Positions 37,163 through 45,858 of a DNA stretch of 64,000 bases are shown in pieces; positions within the stretch are counted from its first letter, which is position 1, and each line of letters begins with the position of its first letter. A program made the translations under genes and the position numbers. Location: assembly GCF_009601505.1 (NCBI RefSeq), contig NZ_WITC01000061.1, positions 124,001 to 188,000 of the forward strand, in the 5' to 3' direction. The stretch is from Sinorhizobium terangae (lineage in GTDB: Bacteria; Pseudomonadota; Alphaproteobacteria; Rhizobiales; Rhizobiaceae). Under the pieces are notes generated by a model. It saw only the letters and a program-made list of their open reading frames with translations, was not told the DNA's origin and did not search any database.

Positions 37163-38728
37163 ATGCTCACTTTTGGAGACCTGATCCGCCGCAACGGCCT
37201 GAATTGGGGCGACAAGGATGCATTCGTTGAAATGGATCGACGTCGCAATTGGCGTGAGTTCCATGCGCGCACCGATGCGTTAGGTCACGCCATGCGTCGT
37301 CTTGGCGTTACTGCCGGCGACCGTGTGGCTGTCCTATCGACCGACCGCATCGAGGTTGCGGAGACATTCGGTGCCTGCATGAAGGTTGGGTGCGTGCGGA
37401 TCGGGCTGAATCCGCGCCTCGCTCCGCCGGAGATCGCCGCGCTCGTCGCGGACTGCTCACCTGCCGTGATCTTTGCTCATCGCGACCATCTTCCCCTGAT
37501 TGACCGGACGGCAAGAGCGGCGGTGCCGACCCCAGATGTTCGTGGTGAAATGCGCGTCATCGAGTTCGGATCGCTTTCCAGCGAATACGAAAAGCTCATC
37601 TTTGCCGAAAGCGACCAGCCAGAGCTTGTTCAGACGCCACATCCGATTGCGATGATTGCCTACACGACCGGCTCGACAGGGCTTCCCAAAGGGGCTGTCT
37701 ACCCACACGGAGCCTTCCTTCAGTCGATCCTTTATACCGCTTTGTTGGAGGGGATCGATCCATCAAGCCGTTGGCTCCACGTGATGCCTGCGGCGGGAGC
37801 TCCCTTGATGCACATGATCCGCAACCTGTTTCATGCTGCCGCCACGGTGATTGTCGGCCCCTGGTCTGCAGAGCAAGCGCTTCTTCTGATCGAGCGCGAG
37901 CGTACCACCAATGTCGTCCTCGTGCCCACCATGCTGAATGCACTGCTCGAATCGAGCATGATCGGACGCACGGACATGAGTTCGATGCGGTTGTTTGGTT
38001 ACGGAGGTTCTCCGCTTCCGCCGAAGACGCTCAAGGAAGCGATGAGAGTTTTTGCCAGGCCGTTTCTCCAGATGTTCGGCACCACGGAGTTGATGGGCAT
38101 GTCGATGATGCTGTTCCCCTCAGACCACGAACTCGGCATCACCGCTCGCCCGGAGATCCTGGCTTCCGCCGGCAAATCCCTCCCGTTCGTCGATGTCAAG
38201 TTGGTGGATGAGAATGGCGGTCCTCTTCCCTCCGGCGAGACGGGTGAACTTATCGTCCGTAGCGACACGTCGTTCTCAGGTTACTGGAACGCGCCAGAAA
38301 AAAGCGCCGAGGTTGTAAAGGGCGGCTGGATATATACCGGTGATATGGCAAGCATCGACGAGACGGGCTACGTCTATCTCAGAGATCGCGTCAAGTTCAG
38401 AATTAATACCGGGGGGTACAGCGTGTTTCCGACAGAGATCGAAAACGCCCTGGCCGAGCATCCGGCAGTCAACGAGGTAGCGGTGGTCGGCCTACCGGAC
38501 GAGCGATGCGGCGAGCGCATCCATGCAGTTGTCAGCATTGTTTCGGGAAGAACCGTCACATCAGACGAACTGCGTGAGTTCTGCCGGGATAGGATTGCCG
38601 CCTTCAAGATACCGGAATCGATCGAGGTCTGGGCAACGATTCCCAAGGGGCCGACCGGTAAGATTCAAAAGCGCGCGGTCATCGAGCATTACACGGCGAA
38701 GCCAGGAAGCAGACTTCATGATGAGTGA
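37163..38728 (+). CDS. Acyl-CoA synthetase (AMP-binding)
   Basis: 521 aa from the ATG with GGGAGGAAGG upstream. ATP-binding loop AYTTGSTGLPKGAVYPHG, then YGGSPLP, QMFGTTELMGMSM, the hinge YTGDMASIDETGYVYLRDR and catalytic Lys in PKGPTGKIQKRAV, so all core motifs are intact. Resembles medium-chain or aromatic acid:CoA ligases. It stands apart from other CoA genes and begins the accessory stretch. Confidence 0.9.
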   Translation: MLTFGDLIRRNGLNWGDKDAFVEMDRRRNWREFHARTDALGHAMRRLGVTAGDRVAVLSTDRIEVAETFGACMKVGCVRIGLNPRLAPPEIAALVADCSPAVIFAHRDHLPLIDRTARAAVPTPDVRGEMRVIEFGSLSSEYEKLIFAESDQPELVQTPHPIAMIAYTTGSTGLPKGAVYPHGAFLQSILYTALLEGIDPSSRWLHVMPAAGAPLMHMIRNLFHAAATVIVGPWSAEQALLLIERERTTNVVLVPTMLNALLESSMIGRTDMSSMRLFGYGGSPLPPKTLKEAMRVFARPFLQMFGTTELMGMSMMLFPSDHELGITARPEILASAGKSLPFVDVKLVDENGGPLPSGETGELIVRSDTSFSGYWNAPEKSAEVVKGGWIYTGDMASIDETGYVYLRDRVKFRINTGGYSVFPTEIENALAEHPAVNEVAVVGLPDERCGERIHAVVSIVSGRTVTSDELREFCRDRIAAFKIPESIEVWATIPKGPTGKIQKRAVIEHYTAKPGSRLHDE

Positions 38729-38924
38729 GATTTGCTGAGCGAGGTACCGCTTTCGTCGAAATACCGGAAGCGATGGAGTCCGTGAACGCAGTTTGCACAA
38801 GCTCGCGCTTTCCGTCTGTCGGACATGCCTCTGCGGCGGGCAGGTGTCCTTCCCGATTAACGCGGTCAGATCGGTCGATACGCCCATGGTGTTCGAGTGA
38901 TGTCCCGTCGGACAAGACGTGCTG

Positions 38925-39587
38925 TCAATGATTGTCGCCCCGAGCGTCGCTTGCGGTCAGGATTACTGGCGTGACCACAGTCCCCTGGCCCTGAGTGTAA
39001 GCCAGCTGGATAATCAGCTCAGCCAACGGTTCGAGATACCGAGCGCATTCGATACCACCAGTGTCCACGGCATCGTATCCGATGTCGCGGACCAAAGCCG
39101 CCACCCGATTTTTTGACTCAGTATCGTCTCCGGCTAGGAAGACTTGAGGAGCAATGCTGCCGAACGACAACTCGGCGAACACGACATCTGCGAAGATAGC
39201 ATTGAACGCTTTCACCACCTTCGAGCGTGGCGCAAGCCTTTGGCATGTTTCTCCGGCCGAATCAGAGTGCCCGAGTGTGAGCTGCATGTAGTCCGCAGTT
39301 AATGGGTTGGTGCAATCGACAATGATCTTGTCGTCCAGGTTTCCCAACCGGTCCAATGTTTCGGACAGATTAACAAACGGAACTGCGAGAAAAATCACAT
39401 CTGCCTCGGCCACGAAGGAGTTTGCGGCCCCGCCTCGCACACCGAGTTCTTCGGCCGCAAGGCGGCCCGTCTCGTCGTCTCGAGATCCCAGCAAGACTTG
39501 ATGCGACGTCTTTGCAAACCGCTTCGCTAGGGCGCGTCCGACATTGCCCGTACCCACGATCAAGAGTGTCAATGTTGGGCCGGACAT
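38925..39587 (-). CDS. NAD(P)-binding oxidoreductase, NADPH:F420 reductase-like
   Basis: 220 aa from the ATG (MSGPTLTLLIVG) with GAGG upstream. N-terminal LLIVGTGNVGRALAKRFAKTSHQVLLGSRD, AEADVIFLAVPF, IVDCTNPLT and SKVVKAFNAIF are those of the F420-dependent NADP reductase family; bacteria lacking F420 also carry such proteins with unknown substrates. Divergent from the cyclase at 39741. Confidence 0.8.
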   Translation of the reverse strand: MSGPTLTLLIVGTGNVGRALAKRFAKTSHQVLLGSRDDETGRLAAEELGVRGGAANSFVAEADVIFLAVPFVNLSETLDRLGNLDDKIIVDCTNPLTADYMQLTLGHSDSAGETCQRLAPRSKVVKAFNAIFADVVFAELSFGSIAPQVFLAGDDTESKNRVAALVRDIGYDAVDTGGIECARYLEPLAELIIQLAYTQGQGTVVTPVILTASDARGDNH

Positions 39588-39740
39588 AGCAGCCTCGCAA
39601 TGATCGCTGAACATGTTGAAGATTGTTCGCTCCGCCATCGCCGGTCAAGTAGATTCTGTGACGGGCGCATCCGTTTTCGTACTATGCTGACTCCGTTTGT
39701 TAAGGCCCAAGGCTCCCAGTATTCCCGATTGGAGACGCCC

Positions 39741-42700
39741 ATGCCGCTTACCCTCCGACAATGGCTCAAACAGATAGGTTTGCAGGAATATGCGGACCGG
39801 TTTGAGGAAAACAACATTGATTTCGGAGTGCTTAGCCAACTGACCAGCAGCGATCTTCGAGAGATCGGGATCAAAGCCGTCGGCGATCGGAGGCGATTGA
39901 TCGCTGCAGCGAAGCAGTTCCGTGTCGAGGCGGCTGCGGTGTCCGCCGGGTCACATCGGAGGGATCAAGCAGAGGCGTCGCGCAACTGGACCGGTGGAGC
40001 AGAGCGACGGAACCTCGCGGTTCTCTTCTGCGACCTCGTGGGCTCGACACACATGTCGGAGCAAATGGACGCCGAAGAGTTGCGCGATATCGTTGCCGGC
40101 TACCAATCAACGGCCGTCCGAGTAGTACAGAAGTACGGCGGAAGGATAAGCCAGTTCATGGGCGATGGCGTGTTGGCCTACTTCGGCTGGCCCAGCGCGA
40201 GAGAGAACAACTCGGAAAGTGCGGTTCGGGCAGCGCTCGAACTCGGCAGAGCGGTCAAGGAATCAGGGCTGTCCTGCCGCATTGGAATTGCCACAGGTCC
40301 TGTGGTGGTTGGCGACATCGAAAGCGACAACCTCAGGCTGAAGGACCAAGTCGTGGGCCGGACGCCAAACCTTGCGGCCCGCCTGCAGGTGGAAGCGGAA
40401 GCCGACACGATCGTTGTTTCAAGCGAGACTCGGGAGCTGGCTGGCGAGGAGTTTGTCTATAGCGATCTCGGTCTTCGAACGATGAAGGGGATTGCATCGT
40501 CGGTAAGGCTTTGGCGCGTCGATGGGCTGAGGCTGGGCGGACCCGTGAAGCACTTCGCCCACTGGGACACGCCCATTTTTGGCCGCGTTGGACAGCTCGA
40601 TGCTTTGATGAGGCTGTGGAACGAGGCAAAGTGCGGCGCGCGGCGCTCCGTGTTGGTGCAAGGGGATCCGGGCATCGGCAAGTCGCGCCTGGTCGCAGAG
40701 GTGCTGACGCACGCCGAACCGGGCCAAGACTCGGTGCTGTTGGAGTTTCAGTGCTCACCCTTTCACAGCCATGAGCCACTATTTCCGGTGCTGGACCAAC
40801 TCCGACGCGCGATCCTTCCACAGGCATCTATTGGCACGTCGGCTCTGTTTCAGGCGCTGGTTACAGACACGAGCCAGGAGCGCCGGGACACGGCCCAGGC
40901 CCTCATCGCTCTCCTGTCGGGTGATCCCCACGGTCATTTTGCAGGGCTTACAGCACGTGGACGGAAGGAAAGAACGTTCTCCGCCATAGAGTCAGTGCTC
41001 GACACCCTCTCCCTGTTTCGTACGCTCCTAATAGTCGTGGAAGATCTCCATTGGGCGGACCCAAGCACGATCGAGTTCTTCCAGCGGTTCGTTCACGATC
41101 CGGCAAGACGAAACGCCCTCGCCGTGTTTACTTGCCGCAGCGAAGCTACGTCGCAACTGTCGGATATGCGCTTCGATGCGATCGTCGACGTCCCGCGCCT
41201 TTCAAACGGCGAAGTGAATCAACTGATCGAAGCAATCACAGGCAGCGCTGCGCTGCCTCGGTCTGTCCGGGCTGCCATCGCGGACCGGTCCGACGGCGTT
41301 CCTCTCTATGTTGAAGAACTGGCGAAATCGGTATTGGACGGCAAGCACCTGTCTGAGGCGAAACAGGAACGCGAAGTCAATCTGACATCTGTCCCGATGA
41401 CCTTGCATGACTCGCTCATCGCGAGGATAGACCGCCTAGCGATAAAGATGGAGATCCCGCAGGCAGCCGCGGCGATCGGCCGGGAATTTTCTTCTCACGT
41501 GTTGAAGACCGCACTCGGATATCGTGGAAGCGAGGTGGAGAACGCACTGCGTCGATTGATCAGTGCCCAAGTCGTGAAGGCAGATCCGGGAAGGCCGGAC
41601 CACTACATTTTCAAGCATTCACTGATGCGCGACGCTATTTACGAAAGTATGCTGTCGAAGGCGCGAAAGACAGTGCATTGCCAGATTGCCGTTGCCCTGG
41701 AGAACACACATTCCGCAGCCGGATCACCCCACGTCCTTGCACACCACTGGGCTTCAGGTGGAAACGACATCAAGGCCTTCGAGTACTACTCGCAGGCCGC
41801 CACCCTCGCAAAGGGGAAATTCGCAAACAAGGAGGCCATCGCGTACTTCCGTGCGTCGCTTCATCACTTGGGCTTGGCGGCGGATGTATCAGATTCTTCA
41901 GCCGCCGAACTGAAGACAACCCTGCTTGAGCAATTGAGCGAGGTACAGTTTCTTTCGCACAATATCGACAAAGCGGAATCGGCCTTGCGCGAAGCTATGG
42001 AGCTCGCGCCCAATGAGCCTCTCCAACGCGCCCGGCTGCTTCGGAAGCTAGGCGTCGCGCTTCAGCAAGACCGAGACCGGTCCCTGCAAGTTCTCGACGA
42101 AGCAGAGCAGGCGCTCAAGAAACTCGGGGATACGTCGACGAAGGACGCGCTCGGAGAGTGGATCGAAATTCAACTCTCAAGATGCAACGCAAATTACTGG
42201 AGCGGTAACGGCAACGAGATGAGCATTCTGCTGGACCAGATCGCGCCTCATCTGGATGACTGCTCGGCTGAGCAACTGGCAGAATTCTTCAACCAGTGCG
42301 TCCTTCGCGATCTGAGGCTTCAACGCTATCGTGCTTCATTGGCGACAATCGAGCATGCGCGAGACTACGTGAAGGCTGCCAAACGAACCCACAATCTGGC
42401 GACCATCTCATCTTCTAAGTTCATTCTTGGATTTACCTATCTTCATAGCGGCAGGTTGCGGACTGCCGCGCGCACGCTGTTAAGCGGGATGCAAGCTGCT
42501 CAGCGGTCCGGTCACAAGGCGATTGAACTTCGCTGTCGCGTATATCTAGGCTTGGCCTACCGACTGCAGGGCGAGGTCGAGGCTGCCATTGAAACAGCCA
42601 AGGAAGCGGCGGAGACAGCCAGGATCGAGGCGATGTCGGAGTATGTCGGACTCGCCAGTGCAAACCTCGCATGGGGTTACTGGAGGCGAGGTCGACTGGG

Positions 42701-42980
42701 GGACGCCCGCTCGGAAGCGGAACGGGCCATGCGGGAGTTTGACAAGTCCAAGATTGCCTACCCATTCGAGTGGACGGCGTTGTTGATCCTGCTGGCGACC
42801 GACGATCAAGATTGCGATCGAGTAAAATCGACATGCGATCGTCTCCTTAAGAGCACGCAACAAGAGCTGCCAAAAGTCGTACGCACGGGGTTAGAGAAGC
42901 TTGCGGCGAGTTCCGCTGCCAACCGATCATCTATACTTCAGCTATTGATTTCTGCGTGCAGAAGGCGGAACCTCCTATAA
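39741..42980 (+). CDS. SAM-cyclase-AAA ATPase-TPR regulator
   Basis: 1079 aa from the ATG (MPLTLRQWLKQIG) with TTGGAGA upstream. SAM domain (about 1-62), class III cyclase (about 90-260: AVLFCDLVGSTHMS and QFMGDGVLAYFGWP carry the metal Asp), AAA/STAND ATPase (Walker A GDPGIGKSRL near 308, Walker B IVVEDLHWADPS near 430) and a C-terminal TPR region (from about 690). The substrate region LKDQVVGRTPNLAARLQ is less standard than in the CHASE2 cyclase, so activity is uncertain. Sinorhizobium has many such large cyclases. Confidence 0.85.
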   Translation: MPLTLRQWLKQIGLQEYADRFEENNIDFGVLSQLTSSDLREIGIKAVGDRRRLIAAAKQFRVEAAAVSAGSHRRDQAEASRNWTGGAERRNLAVLFCDLVGSTHMSEQMDAEELRDIVAGYQSTAVRVVQKYGGRISQFMGDGVLAYFGWPSARENNSESAVRAALELGRAVKESGLSCRIGIATGPVVVGDIESDNLRLKDQVVGRTPNLAARLQVEAEADTIVVSSETRELAGEEFVYSDLGLRTMKGIASSVRLWRVDGLRLGGPVKHFAHWDTPIFGRVGQLDALMRLWNEAKCGARRSVLVQGDPGIGKSRLVAEVLTHAEPGQDSVLLEFQCSPFHSHEPLFPVLDQLRRAILPQASIGTSALFQALVTDTSQERRDTAQALIALLSGDPHGHFAGLTARGRKERTFSAIESVLDTLSLFRTLLIVVEDLHWADPSTIEFFQRFVHDPARRNALAVFTCRSEATSQLSDMRFDAIVDVPRLSNGEVNQLIEAITGSAALPRSVRAAIADRSDGVPLYVEELAKSVLDGKHLSEAKQEREVNLTSVPMTLHDSLIARIDRLAIKMEIPQAAAAIGREFSSHVLKTALGYRGSEVENALRRLISAQVVKADPGRPDHYIFKHSLMRDAIYESMLSKARKTVHCQIAVALENTHSAAGSPHVLAHHWASGGNDIKAFEYYSQAATLAKGKFANKEAIAYFRASLHHLGLAADVSDSSAAELKTTLLEQLSEVQFLSHNIDKAESALREAMELAPNEPLQRARLLRKLGVALQQDRDRSLQVLDEAEQALKKLGDTSTKDALGEWIEIQLSRCNANYWSGNGNEMSILLDQIAPHLDDCSAEQLAEFFNQCVLRDLRLQRYRASLATIEHARDYVKAAKRTHNLATISSSKFILGFTYLHSGRLRTAARTLLSGMQAAQRSGHKAIELRCRVYLGLAYRLQGEVEAAIETAKEAAETARIEAMSEYVGLASANLAWGYWRRGRLGDARSEAERAMREFDKSKIAYPFEWTALLILLATDDQDCDRVKSTCDRLLKSTQQELPKVVRTGLEKLAASSAANRSSILQLLISACRRRNLL

Positions 42981-43093
42981 CTTGCAGCCAGAAAGACTTT
43001 CGTCGATGCGGTGGCCGCGCAAGGGGATGCTTAAGTCAAAGACCAAACATTGAGGTGATATCGTAGAAGTTTGCAACCGGAGGGAGGGACGCC

Positions 43094-43393
43094 ATGCCCC
43101 AAGATGGTAACAGCGAGGAATTTCGCCACGATCTCATAATCGCCAAAGACGATGGAACTATTCTCCACATCAAACGCGAATACTGGGATCACCAAGACTA
43201 CGTCGTCGATGCGACGGAGTTCCAAAACGATGACGGCTGGAAGGTTGTTCGCCAGCTTCTGCAGTGCGGCGTAATGCTCGCAGCCGTTCCTCCTAAGCTT
43301 CCATCGCCACTGGACGATCCAAAGCCTCTTGGCACCTGCTGGCTCGTGAACATAGAAGGTTTGAAGCAGTCTACGAAGTTCCATGTTCGGTGA
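43094..43393 (+). CDS. Small conserved-position protein, first gene of ycaO-tfuA operon
   Basis: Not recognised. 99 aa with a GGAGGGA site just upstream. Mixed alpha/beta composition with many acidic residues and aromatics (HIKREYWDHQDYVVDATEF, LGTCWLVNIEG); two Cys, no signal peptide. It does not look like a RiPP precursor (no Cys/Ser/Thr-rich tail). Its stop overlaps the YcaO GTG by 4 bases (GTGA), so it is made with YcaO and could be a substrate, an adaptor or a recognition element. Confidence 0.7.
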   Translation: MPQDGNSEEFRHDLIIAKDDGTILHIKREYWDHQDYVVDATEFQNDDGWKVVRQLLQCGVMLAAVPPKLPSPLDDPKPLGTCWLVNIEGLKQSTKFHVR

Positions 43394-44622
43394 CGGCGGA
43401 AGACTTACAGGTCGAGTCTTGGCCTCGTTTCATTCGCGAGTTAAACCCGGCTGAGACTCTGACCAGGATGGCCCCCTTCCTGCGCGAAATCGGCGTTTCG
43501 CGCATCGCCGACATCAGCGGCCTCGATTCCATCGGATTGCCCGTTGCGGTTGCGTACAGGCCGAATGCTCGGTCGCTTACAACCTGCCACGGCAAGGGGG
43601 TGACGCTGACCGAGGCGAAAACTTCGGCCGTCATGGAGGCAGTTGAACGCCACTGTGCCGAAAACCCCAAATTGGCTTTGAGATACGCATCCTTCAATGA
43701 ACTGCTGGAGGAAGGCCGCGTGGTTGACGTGGATATTCTCCCCAGGTTTGTTGAGGCACCGCCTTGCCGGACACGCCGAACGCTCTGGACGCGCGCAACG
43801 GGGATGATGACCGGCGAAGGCGTATGGGTCCCTTTTGAGGCAGTTCACCTGGACTATGCCCTTCCGCTGCCGCCAAACCTTGAATGCCTGCTTATCAGTT
43901 CCGGGGGACTGGCATCCGGGAACACGATAAAGGAAGCTGCGGTCCATGCGATCTGCGAACTGCTCGAAAGGGACGCGCTCACTCTGTGGCGACCCAGAGG
44001 CACCGGGATTCAGGAAACGGCCGTCGATCTGAAATCTGTAAATGATCCGTGGTGCTCTGAGATTCTGACCACACTCGCTCGGTCCGGGGTGAGAACCGCA
44101 GTTTGGGACATGACGAGTGATCTCGGCGTACCCGCTTTCTTTTGCGAGATATGGTCCGATGCCTCTTCCACGTTCCGGAGCGTAGGTCCCGCCGCCGGTA
44201 GTGCATGCCATCCGATAAGTGGCATCGCGCTCGGGAAAGCTGTGCTCGAGGCAGCCCAAAGCCGATTGACGATGATTTCCGGAACGCGGGATGACTTGAC
44301 GCGCGAAATGTTTGTGCGCGGCCCTCCACAATCGCCGCGTGAGGGACCGACTATCTGCCCAGGCAAGGCCTTCAGCGACATTCCCAGTGCGTTGGCGTCC
44401 ACCAGCGTCGACGATGCGCTCGACGAGCTCCTTAGCAGAATGCGCCTTGCCGGCATCGATGAACCGCTTATCGTTGACCTATCGCATGCTGGCATTCCTG
44501 CCGCCGTGGTGCGCGTCATCGCGCCCGGTCTTGAAGGTTCGTGCGATGCGCCGGGCTATATGGCAGGAACGCGTGCCAGGCGACAAACCGCCCACCGACA
44601 TGGCGTTGGCGAACATGGCTGA
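43390..44622 (+). CDS. YcaO-family ATP-dependent cyclodehydratase/thioamidation enzyme
   Basis: 410 aa from a GTG overlapping the previous stop. ATP-grip residues of the family are seen in EAKTSAVMEAVERHCAE and AVHAICELLERDALTLW; the C-terminus VRVIAPGLEGSCDAPGYM is that of TfuA-associated YcaOs rather than the PxPxP end of azoline-forming enzymes. YcaO activates backbone amides by phosphorylation; with TfuA it installs thioamides in known archaeal and RiPP cases. Overlaps tfuA by 8 bp. Confidence 0.9.
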   Translation: MTAEDLQVESWPRFIRELNPAETLTRMAPFLREIGVSRIADISGLDSIGLPVAVAYRPNARSLTTCHGKGVTLTEAKTSAVMEAVERHCAENPKLALRYASFNELLEEGRVVDVDILPRFVEAPPCRTRRTLWTRATGMMTGEGVWVPFEAVHLDYALPLPPNLECLLISSGGLASGNTIKEAAVHAICELLERDALTLWRPRGTGIQETAVDLKSVNDPWCSEILTTLARSGVRTAVWDMTSDLGVPAFFCEIWSDASSTFRSVGPAAGSACHPISGIALGKAVLEAAQSRLTMISGTRDDLTREMFVRGPPQSPREGPTICPGKAFSDIPSALASTSVDDALDELLSRMRLAGIDEPLIVDLSHAGIPAAVVRVIAPGLEGSCDAPGYMAGTRARRQTAHRHGVGEHG

Positions 44623-45697
44623 TAAAGTAACCGTCTTCGTGGGCCCGTCGCTCGGACGTGATCGCCCTACCTACCACGGTCTCGAGGTTGACTATCGCCC
44701 GCCCGCTTCCCAAGGAGACCTCTTGGCGGCCGCGGTTGACGGTCCGAAAGCCATCGTCTTGATCGACGGCTATTTCGAACATGTGCCTGCAGTGCACCAT
44801 AAGGAGATCCTATGGGCGCTTGACAAGGGCATTGCCGTGTACGGCGCCTCCTCCATCGGGGCTCTCCGAGCGGCGGAGTTGAGCTCGTTCGGAATGATCG
44901 GCGTGGGAAAGATCTTCGAAGCTTTCGAGTCGGGGGAACTCGAACGCGACGATGAGGTCGCCTTGGTTCATGGACCGGCGGAAGTCAACTATGAGCCGCT
45001 TTCAGAGCCTCTCGTAAACATTCGATCGACGCTGTCGTTCGCTTTGGAATCGGGAGTTGTCGATCGAGAGATTGCCGAGACCCTGATCAACCGGACCAAA
45101 GCGGCCTTTTACCCGGAGCGCAGTTTCGGTCGCCTGTTGCGCGACTTGGAGCATCACGCAGACCGCGTGCAAGCGGCGAGGTTCGCAAGCTGGTTACCGC
45201 GTGGGAGGCTGGACCAGAAGCGCATGGATGCAGTGGCTTGCCTTGCCCGAGCGACCGCCGATATCCTGCAGCCGCCCGGTGAACATGGGCACTCGAGCAT
45301 CGGATTCGTCTTCACCGACGCATTCGCTCAGCTGGTACGATGCACCGCGGCAGGATTGCCGCTGGGAAGCCAGGTTGCCCACAGGCTGATTCGATTGGGC
45401 TCCGATACGAAAGCGGGTTTATCGTCCGTATACGCATCCGGAGCCACGAGCGCGGCCGCCTTGGCAATAGACCGGGCCACTCAAGGCCCAGTTCCGGTTC
45501 GTTCGCTCGGTGAGACCGTCCAATTCTTCCTGGAACAGGTGCCGGGAGGAGACGTCGGTACCTGGATGAAGACGAGGAATCTGGATCTTGATACGCTGTC
45601 CCGAATATTGGAGGAGTTGGCCCGAATGGATCGGTCCTTCGAAGCGGCAGACGAGTTGGTTCAAAGAGTAGTTCATTCCAAGCTGAAAATAAGCTGA
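44615..45697 (+). CDS. TfuA-like protein
   Basis: 360 aa from ATG at 44615 (MADKVTVFVGPSLG); an ATG at 44600 adds five residues. N-terminal TfuA core: VTVFVGPSLGRDRP, ALDKGIAVYGASSIGALRAAELSSFGMIGVG, and FEAFESGELERDDEVALVHGP. TfuA was named from the trifolitoxin locus and is thought to deliver sulfur or recognise the substrate for its YcaO partner. The C-terminal half (residues about 215-360) is an alpha-helical extension without a recognised domain. Confidence 0.88.
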   Translation: MADKVTVFVGPSLGRDRPTYHGLEVDYRPPASQGDLLAAAVDGPKAIVLIDGYFEHVPAVHHKEILWALDKGIAVYGASSIGALRAAELSSFGMIGVGKIFEAFESGELERDDEVALVHGPAEVNYEPLSEPLVNIRSTLSFALESGVVDREIAETLINRTKAAFYPERSFGRLLRDLEHHADRVQAARFASWLPRGRLDQKRMDAVACLARATADILQPPGEHGHSSIGFVFTDAFAQLVRCTAAGLPLGSQVAHRLIRLGSDTKAGLSSVYASGATSAAALAIDRATQGPVPVRSLGETVQFFLEQVPGGDVGTWMKTRNLDLDTLSRILEELARMDRSFEAADELVQRVVHSKLKIS

Positions 45698-45834
45698 TGA
45701 CAATTCGACATGGTCAACTTTCCTTGCTTGCTCGCTTCACCTGGAACTACGCAGTGAAGCAACCCGCAACTTGTGCGTCCATCAAGACGGGTCACCAGCA
45801 CGGTGGCGCCCGGCTTCCTAACGGACAGGCCTGA
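45697..45834 (+). CDS. 45-aa ORF overlapping the tfuA stop (candidate precursor)
   Basis: ATG overlaps the tfuA stop as TGATG, the same coupling used throughout this window. The product begins MTIRHGQLSLLARF and ends KTGHQHGGARLPNGQA, with one Cys in PATCASIK. Size, basic leader-like start and Gly-rich end are compatible with a small RiPP precursor, but a 45-codon open frame can arise by chance at this GC content and no homolog is recalled. Confidence 0.3.
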   Translation: MTIRHGQLSLLARFTWNYAVKQPATCASIKTGHQHGGARLPNGQA

Positions 45835-45858
45835 AAGCGCCAGATTTTTCACCCGCGC

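Noticed and set aside
38729-38924. Short frames between the acyl-CoA ligase and the reductase
   Set aside because: No ribosome sites or recognisable domains; treated as intergenic.
43006-43053. 15-aa ORF upstream of the 99-aa gene as a RiPP precursor
   Set aside because: No ribosome site, very short, and it ends before the operon's first well-supported ribosome site.
45712-45759. Second short ORF (MVNFPCLL...) after tfuA
   Set aside because: No ribosome site and only 15 codons; the overlapping TGATG frame is better placed.
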